64,000 nt of DNA from Burkholderiales bacterium. Lineage in GTDB: Bacteria; Pseudomonadota; Gammaproteobacteria; Burkholderiales; Nitrosomonadaceae. Positions 46,380-56,688 of the stretch are shown piece by piece (the first letter of the stretch is position 1; each line of letters begins with the position of its first letter). Location of the stretch: positions 46,999 to 110,998 of the forward strand of contig JACKLU010000010.1 in the NCBI GenBank assembly GCA_024235735.1, in the 5' to 3' direction. The notes under the pieces were generated by a model that saw only the letters and a list, made by a program, of their open reading frames with translations, was not told where the DNA came from and searched no databases. Position numbers and translations under genes: made by a program.

Positions 46380-48482
46380 TTATATGCGCGTAATCCGGGC
46401 TACTTCCTTTATCCGCCTCAAATTCCGTATCACCTGAGCCAGGTGATAGCGGTTTCTGACCTGCAAAACAAAACTCATAGCGGTATAGTCTTTTTCGCTC
46501 TCCATGTCGACATCGTCGATATTCGATTCTGTTTTGGCAATAGCAGCAGCTATCCTTGCGAGTACGCCATGGCGATTCACCGCGACAATTCTTAATTTGA
46601 CTTCAAAAGTCCTGGTGATATCCTTGCCCCACGCAACATCCAGATAGTTCTCCGCATTTTTTTTATTCTGTGCGATGATCGGGCAATTATTCATATGTAT
46701 CACAAGCCCTTGTTCTTTTTTGATCAGACCGAGAATAATGTCTCCGGGTATGGGATGACAGCATTTGGCGAACTGCACGGTCAAGCCTTCGGTACCCAAT
46801 ATCGTAATCGGTTCGCTGGAAACATGTTTGCTTTCTTCCGATTCACGCGGAGAAGCCAGTCGTTTCGCAATCACCGCAGGCAACTGTTTACCGAGCGCCA
46901 TATCGGCCAGCAGCGCTTTCCTGGACTTGGCACCAATATCACGCACCAATTTTTCCCATTGCGTCTCACTGATCAGCGACGATTCAATATTCAGCGCGGC
47001 AAGCGCCTGATTCAGCATACGCTCACCCAACTCAACCGATTCTTCATACTGGATTGTTCTGAGAAAATGCCGGATATGCGAGCGCGCGCGGCCCGTCGTC
47101 ACATAGCTTAACCAGGATGGATTGGGTTTGGCATAAGGCGCCGTGATAATCTCCACACGATCGCCATTTTTGAGTTCACTGCGCAGCGGTGCGTTTTCGC
47201 CGTTAATTTTGACAGCAACGCAGCAATTACCGATATCGGAATGAATTGCATAGGCAAAATCAACGGCGGTTGACCCTCTTGGCAACGTCATGATTCTGCC
47301 TTGCGGTGTAAACACGTAAACATCGCCCGGAAACAAATCAACTTTCAAGTGTTCGAGGAATTCCAGGGAATCACTGGTATCGCTCAACATTTCCAGCAGG
47401 CTTTGTAGCCATTGGCTGGTTTTCAAATGCAAGTCATTCAGGTTTGCATCGCTACTCTTATAAATCCAGTGCGACGCCACACCATCCTCTGCGATACGAT
47501 GCATTTCCTGAGTACGAATTTGAATTTCAATCGGTATATTGAAAGGCCCCAGCAATGTGCTATGCAGCGATTGATAGCCGTTTTCCTTGGGAATGGCAAT
47601 ATAATCCTTGAATTTACCCGGTATCGGCTTGTATAGGCCGTGCAGGGCGCCGAGCGCAACGTAGCAGGAAGGTATATTGTTTACGATGACACGGAATCCA
47701 TAAATATCAAGCACTTCAGAAAATGACAACTGCTTCTCGACCATTTTCTTATAAATACTGTAAATATGCTTTTCGCGCCCGCTGACCTGAAAATCAAGTC
47801 CTGCTTCTTTCAGTTTATGGGTAATTGCATCCTGGATTTTCCCGACAACCTCGCGGCGATTCCCGCGCGCTGCTTTTGTTGCCTTGATCAGAACACGATA
47901 GCGCAATGGATAGGAATACCGGAAACCGAGTTCCTGCAATTCCTGATAGATATTATTCAATCCCAGGCGCAATGCAATGGGTGCATAAATTTCCAGCGTT
48001 TCACGTGAAATTCTGCGTTGCTTCTCCGCCGGCATGGCTTCGAGTGTCTGCATATTATGCAGTCGATCAGCCAGTTTGATGAGAATAACACGCACATCCC
48101 GCGCCATGGCCAGCAGCATCTTGCGGAAATTCTCGGCTTGCGCGTCTTCCTGGGTCTGGAATTGGATTTTATCCAGCTTGGAAACGCCATCCACGAGTTC
48201 CGCCACGGGATCACCAAAACGTTCACTGATCTCCTCTTTAGAAATATGCGTATCTTCCACCACATCGTGCAACAGTGCAGCGGTCAGTGTAGGCGCATCG
48301 AGATGCAACCCGCTCAGTATCCGGGCGACCGCCAGCGGATGAGAAATATAGGGCTCTCCGGATTTTCTGAACTGTCCTGAGTGGGCGCCCTGGCCGAAAG
48401 AATACGCAACCTTCAGTTGCGCTACGTCTTCCGGCCGAAGGTACTGCGCCACTTCGGAAAACAGCAGTTCAGCTTCTGACAT
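46380..48482 (-). CDS. spoT: Bifunctional (p)ppGpp synthetase/hydrolase SpoT
   Basis: A 700-residue RelA/SpoT-family enzyme of the stringent response. Domains in order: HD hydrolase (SHPLAVARILSGLHLD, LLHDVVEDTHI), synthetase (GFRVIVNNIPSCY, DYIAIPKENGYQSLH), TGS (FTPQGRIMTLPRGSTAVDFA) and ACT at the C-terminus (RIVAVNRHGVLARIAAAIAK). The intact HD hydrolase motif and the rpoZ-gmk order identify it as SpoT rather than RelA. It is the last gene of the gmk-rpoZ-spoT block. Confidence 0.95.
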   Translation of the reverse strand: MSEAELLFSEVAQYLRPEDVAQLKVAYSFGQGAHSGQFRKSGEPYISHPLAVARILSGLHLDAPTLTAALLHDVVEDTHISKEEISERFGDPVAELVDGVSKLDKIQFQTQEDAQAENFRKMLLAMARDVRVILIKLADRLHNMQTLEAMPAEKQRRISRETLEIYAPIALRLGLNNIYQELQELGFRYSYPLRYRVLIKATKAARGNRREVVGKIQDAITHKLKEAGLDFQVSGREKHIYSIYKKMVEKQLSFSEVLDIYGFRVIVNNIPSCYVALGALHGLYKPIPGKFKDYIAIPKENGYQSLHSTLLGPFNIPIEIQIRTQEMHRIAEDGVASHWIYKSSDANLNDLHLKTSQWLQSLLEMLSDTSDSLEFLEHLKVDLFPGDVYVFTPQGRIMTLPRGSTAVDFAYAIHSDIGNCCVAVKINGENAPLRSELKNGDRVEIITAPYAKPNPSWLSYVTTGRARSHIRHFLRTIQYEESVELGERMLNQALAALNIESSLISETQWEKLVRDIGAKSRKALLADMALGKQLPAVIAKRLASPRESEESKHVSSEPITILGTEGLTVQFAKCCHPIPGDIILGLIKKEQGLVIHMNNCPIIAQNKKNAENYLDVAWGKDITRTFEVKLRIVAVNRHGVLARIAAAIAKTESNIDDVDMESEKDYTAMSFVLQVRNRYHLAQVIRNLRRIKEVARITRI

Positions 48483-48549
48483 TGATGCGTATTAAACGGA
48501 TGGACGGATCAAACAGACAAGACAAAAAAAGAAAACCGCTGAAGAGAAA

Positions 48550-48756
48550 TTACAGTGATTTGGGATTTAAAATATCGATACCGATCTTGCCCAGAGCAAG
48601 TTCGCGCAGTGCGATAACGGTGGGCTTGTCACGCGCGGAATCAATCATCGGCGTGGCGCCCATAGCCAGTTGTCTGGCGCGAACTGTGGCAGTCAGCGTC
48701 ATATCAAAACGATTCGGGATTTTCATTAAGCAATCATCAACAGTTATACGTGCCAT
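48550..48756 (-). CDS. rpoZ: RNA polymerase omega subunit
   Basis: A 68-residue omega subunit with the characteristic MARITVDDCLMKIPNRFDM start and RARQLAMGA segment, followed by KPTVIALRELALGKIG. It lies between gmk and spoT, its normal position; omega also contributes to the ppGpp site on polymerase, which makes sense of the arrangement. Slightly shorter than the E. coli protein. Confidence 0.94.
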   Translation of the reverse strand: MARITVDDCLMKIPNRFDMTLTATVRARQLAMGATPMIDSARDKPTVIALRELALGKIGIDILNPKSL

Positions 48757-48796
48757 ATCACTTGTCTTTCAATTATAAAAATAATCTTACCGCGGA

Positions 48797-49426
48797 TTAA
48801 AAAGATGTCAGCTGAGAAATCAGTACCTGATTTTTCTGCAATTGCAGTTGCCTCGCCCGTTTAAGGCGCTCGGCCCTGACGACGCATGCCAGATCATGGA
48901 CTGCCTCTTCAAGCATGTGGTTAATAATAACATAGTCAAATTCATTTATATGACTGACTTCCTCGCATACAGCTTTTAAGCGGCGCCGAATGACATCAGC
49001 TGTATCTTTGTTCCGCGCAAGCAATCTCTCCTCCAGTGCACTTGCGGACGGCGGCAAAACAAAAATCCCGACAGATTGCGGAAAAAATTTGCGCACCTGC
49101 GCAGCACCCTGGCAATCGATCTCCAGAACAATATCCTGACCGGATTGCATTGTCTCGCTGATCCAGCGTTGTGAAGTACCGTACCAATTGCCATACACTT
49201 CCGCGCTTTCCAGAAAATCTCCACTGATCTGCATCTTTTCAAAACGCTCACGGCTGACAAAATGATAGTCGCGGCCATCTTCCTCGCCTTCACGCGGCGG
49301 TCTGGATGTATAGGAAATCGATAAGCGCAGGCCTGGATCGTTCTCGAGCAAAGCACTGACCAAGCTAGTCTTGCCTGTTCCAGACGGCGCGGTAATGATA
49401 AATAAACAACCGGTGCACATAGCCAT
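48797..49426 (-). CDS. gmk: Guanylate kinase
   Basis: Cytosolic enzyme that phosphorylates GMP to GDP. The P-loop APSGTGKTS lies at residues 13-21, and the GMP-binding segment SYTSRPPREGEEDGRDYHF follows. The ATG at 49426 is chosen; a second ATG lies two codons later, and an in-frame TTG at 49444 is less likely. No strong ribosome site is visible. First gene of gmk-rpoZ-spoT. Confidence 0.94.
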   Translation of the reverse strand: MAMCTGCLFIITAPSGTGKTSLVSALLENDPGLRLSISYTSRPPREGEEDGRDYHFVSRERFEKMQISGDFLESAEVYGNWYGTSQRWISETMQSGQDIVLEIDCQGAAQVRKFFPQSVGIFVLPPSASALEERLLARNKDTADVIRRRLKAVCEEVSHINEFDYVIINHMLEEAVHDLACVVRAERLKRARQLQLQKNQVLISQLTSF

Positions 49427-49465
49427 TTCAGTTTTAACTATCAATATTTTTTACCGAAGAACCTA

Positions 49466-49930
49466 CTAAAATCTGACGCGCTTTTCGAGATAGTGCTGAT
49501 GATATGCCTCAGCGGGATAAAACCGTTCAGCCGGTGAAATCTCGGTCACGATGGCCGATCGCCAGCGTCCGCCGCTTTGCTGTTTATCTCGCGACACAAG
49601 GGCGGTTGCCAGCTGCTGGGGGGTGAAACAGTAAATCACAGAGCGATACTGCGACCCAATATCCGGCCCTTGTCTGTCTTTGGTCGTAGGATCGTGGCAA
49701 TGCCAGAATGCATCAAGCAAATGATCAATTGACAGACAGGCTGTATCATATTCAACCAGCACCACTTCGGCATGACCAGTATCACCGTTGCAGACCATTT
49801 CATACGTCGGATTCTCGACATGACCGCCTGAATAACCGCACGCGGTATTCACGACGCCACTGATACGGCTGAATGTCGACTGCACGCCCCAAAAACAACC
49901 CGCGCCAAAAATAATACTTTCCACTGGCAT
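49466..49930 (-). CDS. msrA: Peptide methionine sulfoxide reductase A
   Basis: A 154-residue enzyme that reduces methionine-S-sulfoxide in proteins. The active site is FGAGCFWGVQS with Cys12, followed by GYSGGHVENPTYEMVCNGDTGHAE. It has no MsrB partner and no signal peptide. It is somewhat shorter than the ~210-residue E. coli type, as in the short MsrA group. Confidence 0.94.
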   Translation of the reverse strand: MPVESIIFGAGCFWGVQSTFSRISGVVNTACGYSGGHVENPTYEMVCNGDTGHAEVVLVEYDTACLSIDHLLDAFWHCHDPTTKDRQGPDIGSQYRSVIYCFTPQQLATALVSRDKQQSGGRWRSAIVTEISPAERFYPAEAYHQHYLEKRVRF

Positions 49931-49985
49931 CTATGCAATTATGTCATTCTGTGAATAAACCGGCATCATATCTGTCCGACAAAGA

Positions 49986-50633
49986 TTATTGCCGTGCTTT
50001 CCGCGCCATTTCAATGACCTTCTCGAGCGTAGTCACCATATCCTGCGGCGCACCGCCCGGTTTCCCTGAAACCAGGTATTTGCCCTCGACCACCAATATG
50101 GGCACTCCGCTTAACTGATACTGCTGCATCATTTGCTTTGATCGGGCAACTTGATTCTGCAGGGTAAACGAATGGTAAACTTTTACAAACTTATCCTTAT
50201 CCACGCCTTGTTTTTCTATCCACCCAAATAATGTCGCCTCATCGTTTAAATTAATCTTGTCACGATGAATCGCATCGTAGATTTTATCGTGCAAGTCGTC
50301 CATTCCGCCCATTGTTTCCAGCGTATAATAGATTTTTGCACCAGATTCCCAATTGCCTCTGAATATTGCCGGCACATATCGAAAATCGACATCATCCGGT
50401 TTGTTTTTCAACCAGCCCTTCAATGGCAGATGGAGATTATTGCAGTGCGGACAACCGTACCAGAAAAACTCGATAACTTCGATCTGCGCATTATTTCGGG
50501 TCGGCTGAGGATTCGCAAGCACCTTATAATCCTGACCTTCGACAGGTGCGGCGTAAACAACACATGCCATGCCATACACGCCCGCCATCAGCAGAAATGC
50601 CAAGGCAACGGCAAATTTTTTCAGCTGTTTCAT
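49986..50633 (-). CDS. dsbA: Thiol:disulfide interchange protein DsbA
   Basis: A 215-residue periplasmic oxidase that forms disulfides in exported proteins. Signal peptide (FAVALAFLLMAGVYGMACVV), thioredoxin fold with active site FFWYGCPHCNNL (C61, C64) and the cis-Pro segment LSGVPILVVEGKY. It follows the SPOR-domain gene, as in other betaproteobacteria. DsbD at 25 kb serves the opposite, reducing pathway. Confidence 0.94.
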   Translation of the reverse strand: MKQLKKFAVALAFLLMAGVYGMACVVYAAPVEGQDYKVLANPQPTRNNAQIEVIEFFWYGCPHCNNLHLPLKGWLKNKPDDVDFRYVPAIFRGNWESGAKIYYTLETMGGMDDLHDKIYDAIHRDKINLNDEATLFGWIEKQGVDKDKFVKVYHSFTLQNQVARSKQMMQQYQLSGVPILVVEGKYLVSGKPGGAPQDMVTTLEKVIEMARKARQ

Positions 50634-50677
50634 GATACCTCCATTCTATACAACGTTAAACCGTAACCGGCTGATAT

Positions 50678-51466
50678 TCATCGCGTCTTGATCAATTGCG
50701 CATCAATACCATTTTCTCTCAAAGTGACATGCACATTATCCACCTGCGTCTTCTGCATAAACGGACCAACGCGTACGCGGTACCAGACACCTCTATCAGC
50801 CAGATCAACCGACTGCACGGAAGCAACCATCCCCAGGAACGCCAATCTCGCCTTGAGATTATCCGCTTCGGCATGACTTCGGAATGCCCCGACCTGAAGA
50901 TAGTAATTTTCCACAGCCACAGGAATGCTCGGCCTGCTTTGCGGCGCGACGGGCGGCGATGGCGATGGCGATATCATTAATTGTGGCTCTGGCTGAGGTT
51001 GTATTTGCGGCATAATTTGTCGCGGAATTTCAGGTTGCGGTTGCAATTTCGCAACCTCCTGAGGCTTCTCGACAGGCTGAGGTTTTTCGATGGCTTGGGT
51101 TTTTTCGATTTGTTGCGGCGCTTCATAATCGATGATATCCGTACCTTCGCTGGATAAAATATCATAAAAATCAAACCGCGTTCGGGATTCCGACGCAGTA
51201 ACGGTTGTATCTTCATTTTCAGATTTACTGTCCGTTTCTCCAGCTTTGGAATCCGTTTTTTCGGCAACCTTTGCTTTTTCACTCGCTGTATCATGTGCAA
51301 CGACTTGCTGCTCATCGATAAAAGGACTCGGCGCATTTTCCAGATAAAACCAGATGCCAATGGCACTGACAATACCCAACGTGAAGCCAATAAAAATTCC
51401 CAACATCAGGTTGCCCTTGCTGTCCGCTGATGGTGAAGACTGGCGGGACTTATAATCGCGGCTCAT
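50678..51466 (-). CDS. FtsN-like SPOR-domain cell-division protein
   Basis: A 262-residue protein with a cytosolic N-terminus, one membrane helix (LMLGIFIGFTLGIVSAIGIW, about 20-42), a long Lys/Glu/Gln/Pro-rich linker and a C-terminal SPOR domain (YYLQVGAFRSHAEADNLKAR, VWYRVRVGPF). SPOR domains bind denuded septal peptidoglycan. It lies between argS and dsbA, the position of ftsN in betaproteobacteria. The linker repeats EKPQ-type units. Confidence 0.88.
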   Translation of the reverse strand: MSRDYKSRQSSPSADSKGNLMLGIFIGFTLGIVSAIGIWFYLENAPSPFIDEQQVVAHDTASEKAKVAEKTDSKAGETDSKSENEDTTVTASESRTRFDFYDILSSEGTDIIDYEAPQQIEKTQAIEKPQPVEKPQEVAKLQPQPEIPRQIMPQIQPQPEPQLMISPSPSPPVAPQSRPSIPVAVENYYLQVGAFRSHAEADNLKARLAFLGMVASVQSVDLADRGVWYRVRVGPFMQKTQVDNVHVTLRENGIDAQLIKTR

Positions 51467-51491
51467 GAATATCCTGTCTTAACGTCTAAAT

Positions 51492-53249
51492 TTACATTTT
51501 ATCCGGTGCATTGACACCCAATAATTCCAACCCATTTTTCAATACATGCCTGATCGATGCCACCAGCGCAAGTCGCGCTTCCATGATTGGAACTTCCGGC
51601 ACCAGAAAATGTGTTGAATTATAGTAGCTGTGAAATTCACTGGCCAGTTCACGCAGGTAAAACGCGATCACATGGGGCGACAACTCCTGCGCCGCCGCCT
51701 CAACGGTATCTGGAAAATCAATCAGGTACTGAAGCAGGGCGAGCTCAGCCGGATTGGTTAACAGACTGGTGTCGATATCAGCCAGCATTGTGGCATCCCC
51801 ACCCCACTGCGTTAATACACTACAGATTCGCGCGTGCGCATATTGCACATAATACACCGGATTTTCATTGCTTTGCGATTTAGCCAGATCCAGATCGAAA
51901 TCAAGATGCTGGTCGCTTTTACGCATCACATAAAAAAACCGTGCGGCAGCATTGCCGACTTCATTACGCAGTTCGCGCAATGTCACAAATTCACCCGAAC
52001 GGGTTGACATCGGTGCTTTTATGCCGTCACGGTACAAAACCGCAAACTGTACAAGCGCAATCTTGAGGTTGTCCGGTTCCTGTTCCAGCGCCTGCAAAGC
52101 ACCCTTGATACGGGGTATATAGCCGTGATGATCCGCGCCCCAGACATTAATCACTCTGTCAAAACCACGCTCAAATTTATTCAGGTGGTAGGCAATATCC
52201 GAGGCAAAGTAAGTGTAGTGACCATTTTCTCGTTGCACGACCCGGTCTTTCTCATCGCCGAACTCCGTCGAGCGGAACCATAGCGCGCCATCCTGCCGGT
52301 AAAGGTGCTTTTTTTCGTCGAGCAACCGGACAGCTCTGGCAACCAGTCCATTATCGAACAGTGATTGCTCGGAAAACCAGGTATCGAATTCGACACCAAA
52401 TTCCATCAAGTCGTTACGGCAATCGCCAAGCTGTTCGGTCAACACGAAATTATGCATATACGCATAATCCTGACCCAGAATTTTTTTCGCATTGGCGATT
52501 ATCCGGTCGAGCTGCTCATCCGTACTGATCGCCGTTTCATGCGCTGTTTCCGGCAAGCCGTCCAGAAGCGCATCCGGCTGATGCACATAACGGTCGCCAT
52601 GCGCTTCATAGATCAGTCTCGCCATATCCTTGACATATTCCCCTTGATACGCGTTTTCCGGAAAAGGAATGGAAACTTGATTCAACGCCAGATACCGCAG
52701 CCACGCCGATAGCGTCAAAATATCCATCTGCCGTCCGGCATCGTTGACATAAAACTCGCGCGTCACTAAAAATCCGGCTTTTGATAGAACATTCGCCAGG
52801 CTCGCGCCAAAAGCCGCGCCACGGCCATGACCGACATGCAGTGGCCCGGTTGGATTCGCCGAGACGAATTCGACCTGAATTTTTTCGCCGTTACCGAAAC
52901 TGCTGGCGCCATAACCGTCACCCGACCGCATAATATGCTTCAAGTAGATACGTTTGGCGTCACTCCTGATGAAAAAATTGATGAATCCGGCTCCAGCAAC
53001 TTCAGTTCTTTCCACATAAGCCGACTCTGGCATTGCATCAATCAGCATTCCGGCGATTTCTCGCGGACTTTTATGCAGCGCCTTGGCCAATTGCATGGCG
53101 AGATTGCAGGAGTAATCGCCATGACTGGCCTGTTTTGTACGGGATATTTCTATACTCAGCGCACCTTCAATGCGCAGCGCCAGCGCGGCCTGCTGCATAA
53201 GCTGTGACAAATGCACCCGGAAACCGGGCAGTTCTGATAATTTCGTCAT
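51492..53249 (-). CDS. argS: Arginyl-tRNA synthetase
   Basis: A 585-residue class I synthetase that attaches arginine to tRNA. It has the N-terminal tRNA-binding Add1 domain, the signature ANPTGPLHVGHGRGAAFG (HIGH motif as HVGH) and the C-terminal DALR anticodon domain (HAIRICSVL-like HARICSVL). The KMSKS loop is replaced by APMSTRSGEF, normal for this enzyme. First gene of the argS-ftsN-dsbA group. Confidence 0.96.
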   Translation of the reverse strand: MTKLSELPGFRVHLSQLMQQAALALRIEGALSIEISRTKQASHGDYSCNLAMQLAKALHKSPREIAGMLIDAMPESAYVERTEVAGAGFINFFIRSDAKRIYLKHIMRSGDGYGASSFGNGEKIQVEFVSANPTGPLHVGHGRGAAFGASLANVLSKAGFLVTREFYVNDAGRQMDILTLSAWLRYLALNQVSIPFPENAYQGEYVKDMARLIYEAHGDRYVHQPDALLDGLPETAHETAISTDEQLDRIIANAKKILGQDYAYMHNFVLTEQLGDCRNDLMEFGVEFDTWFSEQSLFDNGLVARAVRLLDEKKHLYRQDGALWFRSTEFGDEKDRVVQRENGHYTYFASDIAYHLNKFERGFDRVINVWGADHHGYIPRIKGALQALEQEPDNLKIALVQFAVLYRDGIKAPMSTRSGEFVTLRELRNEVGNAAARFFYVMRKSDQHLDFDLDLAKSQSNENPVYYVQYAHARICSVLTQWGGDATMLADIDTSLLTNPAELALLQYLIDFPDTVEAAAQELSPHVIAFYLRELASEFHSYYNSTHFLVPEVPIMEARLALVASIRHVLKNGLELLGVNAPDKM

Positions 53250-53429
53250 GACAACGGATTGTATACCTTTCTAATTTTAGGATTATGCGAAATGTAGTGC
53301 TTGCCAGCAATGTTTCATCGTGATCCGGTCAAATCCTAGTGAATATTGCGTATGACATCAGACATGAAAGCTGTCAGCGTTTTACAATTTCCAGCGATAC
53401 TTTTTTCATTATAAACTACTTGGCTGCAA

Positions 53430-54176
53430 TCATTTTCCGCTTTGCTGCCGCTGCCGGTATGTTTCAAACAGGCAGATCCCTGCACTAACCGAAACATTAA
53501 GGCTCTCCACGCTGCCTTGCATGGGAATGCGAACCAGCTGATCGCAGATTTCCCGGGTAAGCCGGCGCATGCCTTTTTCCTCTGATCCCAAAACCCAGGC
53601 CACCGGCCCCTCGACGCGGAAATTGCTGAGATCATGTCCGGCATCGTCGGCTGTACCAAAAATCCAGACATTCCGTTCTTTCAGTTCCCTCAGTGTGCGC
53701 GCCAGATTGGTGACAACAATATAAGGCACGGTATCCGCCGCACCGCTGGCTACTTTATGAACGGCCGCCGTCAATCCTACCGCGCGGTCTTTTGGCGCAA
53801 TCACGGCATGAACGCCAAAAGCGTCCGCCACCCGCAGACACGCGCCAAGATTGTGCGGATCCTGAATGCCATCGAGCACAAGCAACAGCGCCGGCTCGTT
53901 TAAGGTGTCGAGCACATCGTCTACACTCACATAGGCATGCCGAACATCAATCATGGCAGCCACGCCCTGGTGACGCCGGCTGCCGGCCATTCTGTCAAGC
54001 CGGTCAGCATCGCAGGCTATCAAAGCCACTTTCCGCGACTCGGCGCTACTGATCAAACTACGGATACGCTGATCGTCGCGCCCTTCATCAAAAAAAATTT
54101 CCTTAATGCTGTCGGGATTCTGGCGTATGCGGCTCGTCACCGCATGAAAACCGAAAATCAGGCGTGTAGCGGACAT
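53430..54176 (-). CDS. rlmB: 23S rRNA (guanosine-2'-O)-methyltransferase RlmB
   Basis: A 248-residue SPOUT methyltransferase that modifies G2251 in the ribosomal P-loop. The N-terminal substrate-binding domain opens LIFGFHAVTSRIRQNP; the catalytic knot has LLVLDGIQDPHNLGACLRVAD, WVLGSEEKGMRRLTRE and VESLNVSVSAGICLFE. It follows rnr, the standard rnr-rlmB order. Confidence 0.95.
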   Translation of the reverse strand: MSATRLIFGFHAVTSRIRQNPDSIKEIFFDEGRDDQRIRSLISSAESRKVALIACDADRLDRMAGSRRHQGVAAMIDVRHAYVSVDDVLDTLNEPALLLVLDGIQDPHNLGACLRVADAFGVHAVIAPKDRAVGLTAAVHKVASGAADTVPYIVVTNLARTLRELKERNVWIFGTADDAGHDLSNFRVEGPVAWVLGSEEKGMRRLTREICDQLVRIPMQGSVESLNVSVSAGICLFETYRQRQQSGK

Positions 54177-54378
54177 GTCAGAATACCTTTAAAAGCAAAA
54201 AATGGGCGAATTGCGACGTGGACAAGTAATACTGACGCAGCTCGGTTTGATGGGTTAGGAAACATGCTTCTGCGCAACAGAGTGTGTTGTAACAAAATAA
54301 AGATATTGAGAGACATCCATGAATCGTGTGCTATTACTGTTCAATCCGACCCCATAACGCATCACAGCGCTTTCAGGA

Positions 54379-56688
54379 TCATTGCGCCGGTTTGGCTTTT
54401 TTAACCCTGCTCCTGGCTTTACTCCTGGGTTTTGGTTTGGTTTTAGCTTTGACTTCAATCTGAGGTTTTTCTTTTTGCCTGCTTTTCTTGCCTGTTTTTT
54501 TACTGGACGGCATAACCTGCTTGGCTTCCGCCAGTACAAAGTCAATTTTACGGGTTTCCAGATCAACGCGCACCAATTTAACACGCAACGGATCGCCGAT
54601 ACGATACTGCTTTCCGCTGCGCTCGCCGAGCAAACGCTGCCGAACCGCATCAAAATGAAAATAATCGCTGGGTAATTCGGATACGTGAATCAACCCTTCC
54701 ACATAGAAATCATTCAGCGCGACGAACAGACCAAAACCCGTCACGGTGCTGATGATCGCATTAAAACTTTCACCGATCCTGTCTTTCATGAAAAAGCACT
54801 TGAGCCACGCTTCAACATCACGCGTGGCTTCATCGGCGCGTCTTTCGGTCTGTGAACAATGGCGTCCCAGCTCATGCCAGTTGCCAGGCTGGTAACCTTC
54901 GCCCCGTAATACCGCCTTTATGGCGCGATGCGTGAGCAAATCGGGATAACGCCGGATCGGTGAAGTAAAATGCGTGTAGGCGTCGTAAGCCAGTCCGAAA
55001 TGACCGCAATTATCAGGACTGTACACAGCCTGCGGCAACGAGCGCAGCATAACGGTCTGCAACAAAAGTGCATCCGGCCTGTCCTTTATTTTCTGAATTG
55101 TTTTAGCGTAATCATTCGCCTTCGGTTTTTTTCTGCCGCCCAGCTGCACACCGACTTCCTTGAGAAAATCACGCAGCGCTTCGATTTTGTCGACCGCGGG
55201 CTGTTCGTGGATACGAAACAGTGCGGGATGCCGGTGCTCCTGCAGAAATTCGGCGGCGCAGACATTCGCAGCCAGCATGCATTCCTCGATCAAACGATGC
55301 GCGTCATTACGCTGCACGGGCTCTATTGTCTCAATTTTTCCCTGCGCATTGAAAAACATCCGCGTTTCGGTCGTCTCAAAATCAATTGCGCCACGCTTGC
55401 TTCTCGCCTTGAGTAATACCTTGAACAACTTGTAGAGCGCTTGCAGATGCGGCAGCAGTTTACGATACTTGCTCGCTTGCCGGCCTTCCGGTTCCGCCAG
55501 AATATCGGCCACTACCGTGTAGGTCAGTCGCGCATGAGACTTCATCAATGCCGGATAAAAAACATAATCCTGCCGCTCGCCATGCGTATCAAAGCGGATT
55601 TCGCACACCATGCTCAGGCGATTTTTGTTCGGATTCAATGAGCAGAGCTCGTTCGACAGTACCTCGGGCAACATGGGAATGACGCGCTGCGGAAAATAAA
55701 CTGAATTGCCGCGCTTTAAAGCTTCTCTGTCGAATGCATCGTCCGGCGTGACATACTGGCTGACATCCGCAATCGCCACGTAGAGTGTATAGCCATCGCT
55801 ATCCTGCGCGCAGTACACGGCATCATCGAAATCACGCGCGGTTTCACCGTCAATCGTTACCAGCGGCAGTTCGCGAATATCGCGGCGCTCGGCATGGCTT
55901 TTTTTGTGCACAACCGTCGGCATGCGCTCCGACAATTGCGCCACTTCCGCTGGAAAAACATGCGGCAGATCGTATTTGCGCAAGGCAATATCAATTTCCA
56001 TCCCGGGATCGGTATATTCGCCCAGAATCGATACAATATGACCAATCGGCTTCGCATGCTTGCTCGGCTGCTGAACAATCTCAACCATAACAACCTGCCC
56101 TGCTTCTGCATTCAGCGACTGATCATTCGGCACCAGAATCTCCTGATTGATGCGTTTGTTTTCCGCCACCACCAGCAAAATGCCATGCTCGATATACAAT
56201 CGCCCGACAACCTGCCGGTTGACATGCTCGAGCACTTCAACAATGACCGCCTCACGCCGGCCCCGCCGGTCAACACCCGATTCCCGTGCAAGTACGCGAT
56301 CGCCATGCAGCGCTTTGTGCATTTCCTTCGCGGGCAAAAACAGATCGCCACTGTCATCATCGGGAATCAGAAAACCAAATCCGTCGGCATGGCCCTGTAT
56401 GGTTCCCTTGACCAGATCGAGCTTTTCCATCACGCAGATATCGCCTTTGCGGTTACGGAAAATCTGCCCTTCGCGTATCATCGCGGTCAATCGACGCGTA
56501 AAAATTTCCCTTTCGCCTGAATCGATATCCAGCTGCTTCAGCAACTCAGTTTCCGGCATCGGCACGCCCTTGTTCTTCAACACCTCAAGCACATATTCCC
56601 GGCTCGGCAGAGGATGACTGTAGCGCGCCTTCTCGCGCTCAAAAAAAGGATCCTGGTTTCTAAGTTTACGTTGCTTCTTAATTGACAA
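54379..56688 (-). CDS. rnr: Ribonuclease R
   Basis: A 769-residue 3'-to-5' exoribonuclease of the RNB family that degrades structured RNA. N-terminal helix-turn-helix and cold-shock domains, the RNB core with TIDGETARDFDDAVYC (metal aspartates) and HFTSPIRRYPDLLTHR, an S1 domain, and a Lys/Arg-rich tail from about residue 720. The start is a TTG at 56688 with AGGA about ten bases upstream; no in-frame ATG is nearer. That start overlaps the -35 box of the divergent tRNA-Leu promoter. Confidence 0.95.
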   Translation of the reverse strand: MSIKKQRKLRNQDPFFEREKARYSHPLPSREYVLEVLKNKGVPMPETELLKQLDIDSGEREIFTRRLTAMIREGQIFRNRKGDICVMEKLDLVKGTIQGHADGFGFLIPDDDSGDLFLPAKEMHKALHGDRVLARESGVDRRGRREAVIVEVLEHVNRQVVGRLYIEHGILLVVAENKRINQEILVPNDQSLNAEAGQVVMVEIVQQPSKHAKPIGHIVSILGEYTDPGMEIDIALRKYDLPHVFPAEVAQLSERMPTVVHKKSHAERRDIRELPLVTIDGETARDFDDAVYCAQDSDGYTLYVAIADVSQYVTPDDAFDREALKRGNSVYFPQRVIPMLPEVLSNELCSLNPNKNRLSMVCEIRFDTHGERQDYVFYPALMKSHARLTYTVVADILAEPEGRQASKYRKLLPHLQALYKLFKVLLKARSKRGAIDFETTETRMFFNAQGKIETIEPVQRNDAHRLIEECMLAANVCAAEFLQEHRHPALFRIHEQPAVDKIEALRDFLKEVGVQLGGRKKPKANDYAKTIQKIKDRPDALLLQTVMLRSLPQAVYSPDNCGHFGLAYDAYTHFTSPIRRYPDLLTHRAIKAVLRGEGYQPGNWHELGRHCSQTERRADEATRDVEAWLKCFFMKDRIGESFNAIISTVTGFGLFVALNDFYVEGLIHVSELPSDYFHFDAVRQRLLGERSGKQYRIGDPLRVKLVRVDLETRKIDFVLAEAKQVMPSSKKTGKKSRQKEKPQIEVKAKTKPKPRSKARSRVKKAKPAQ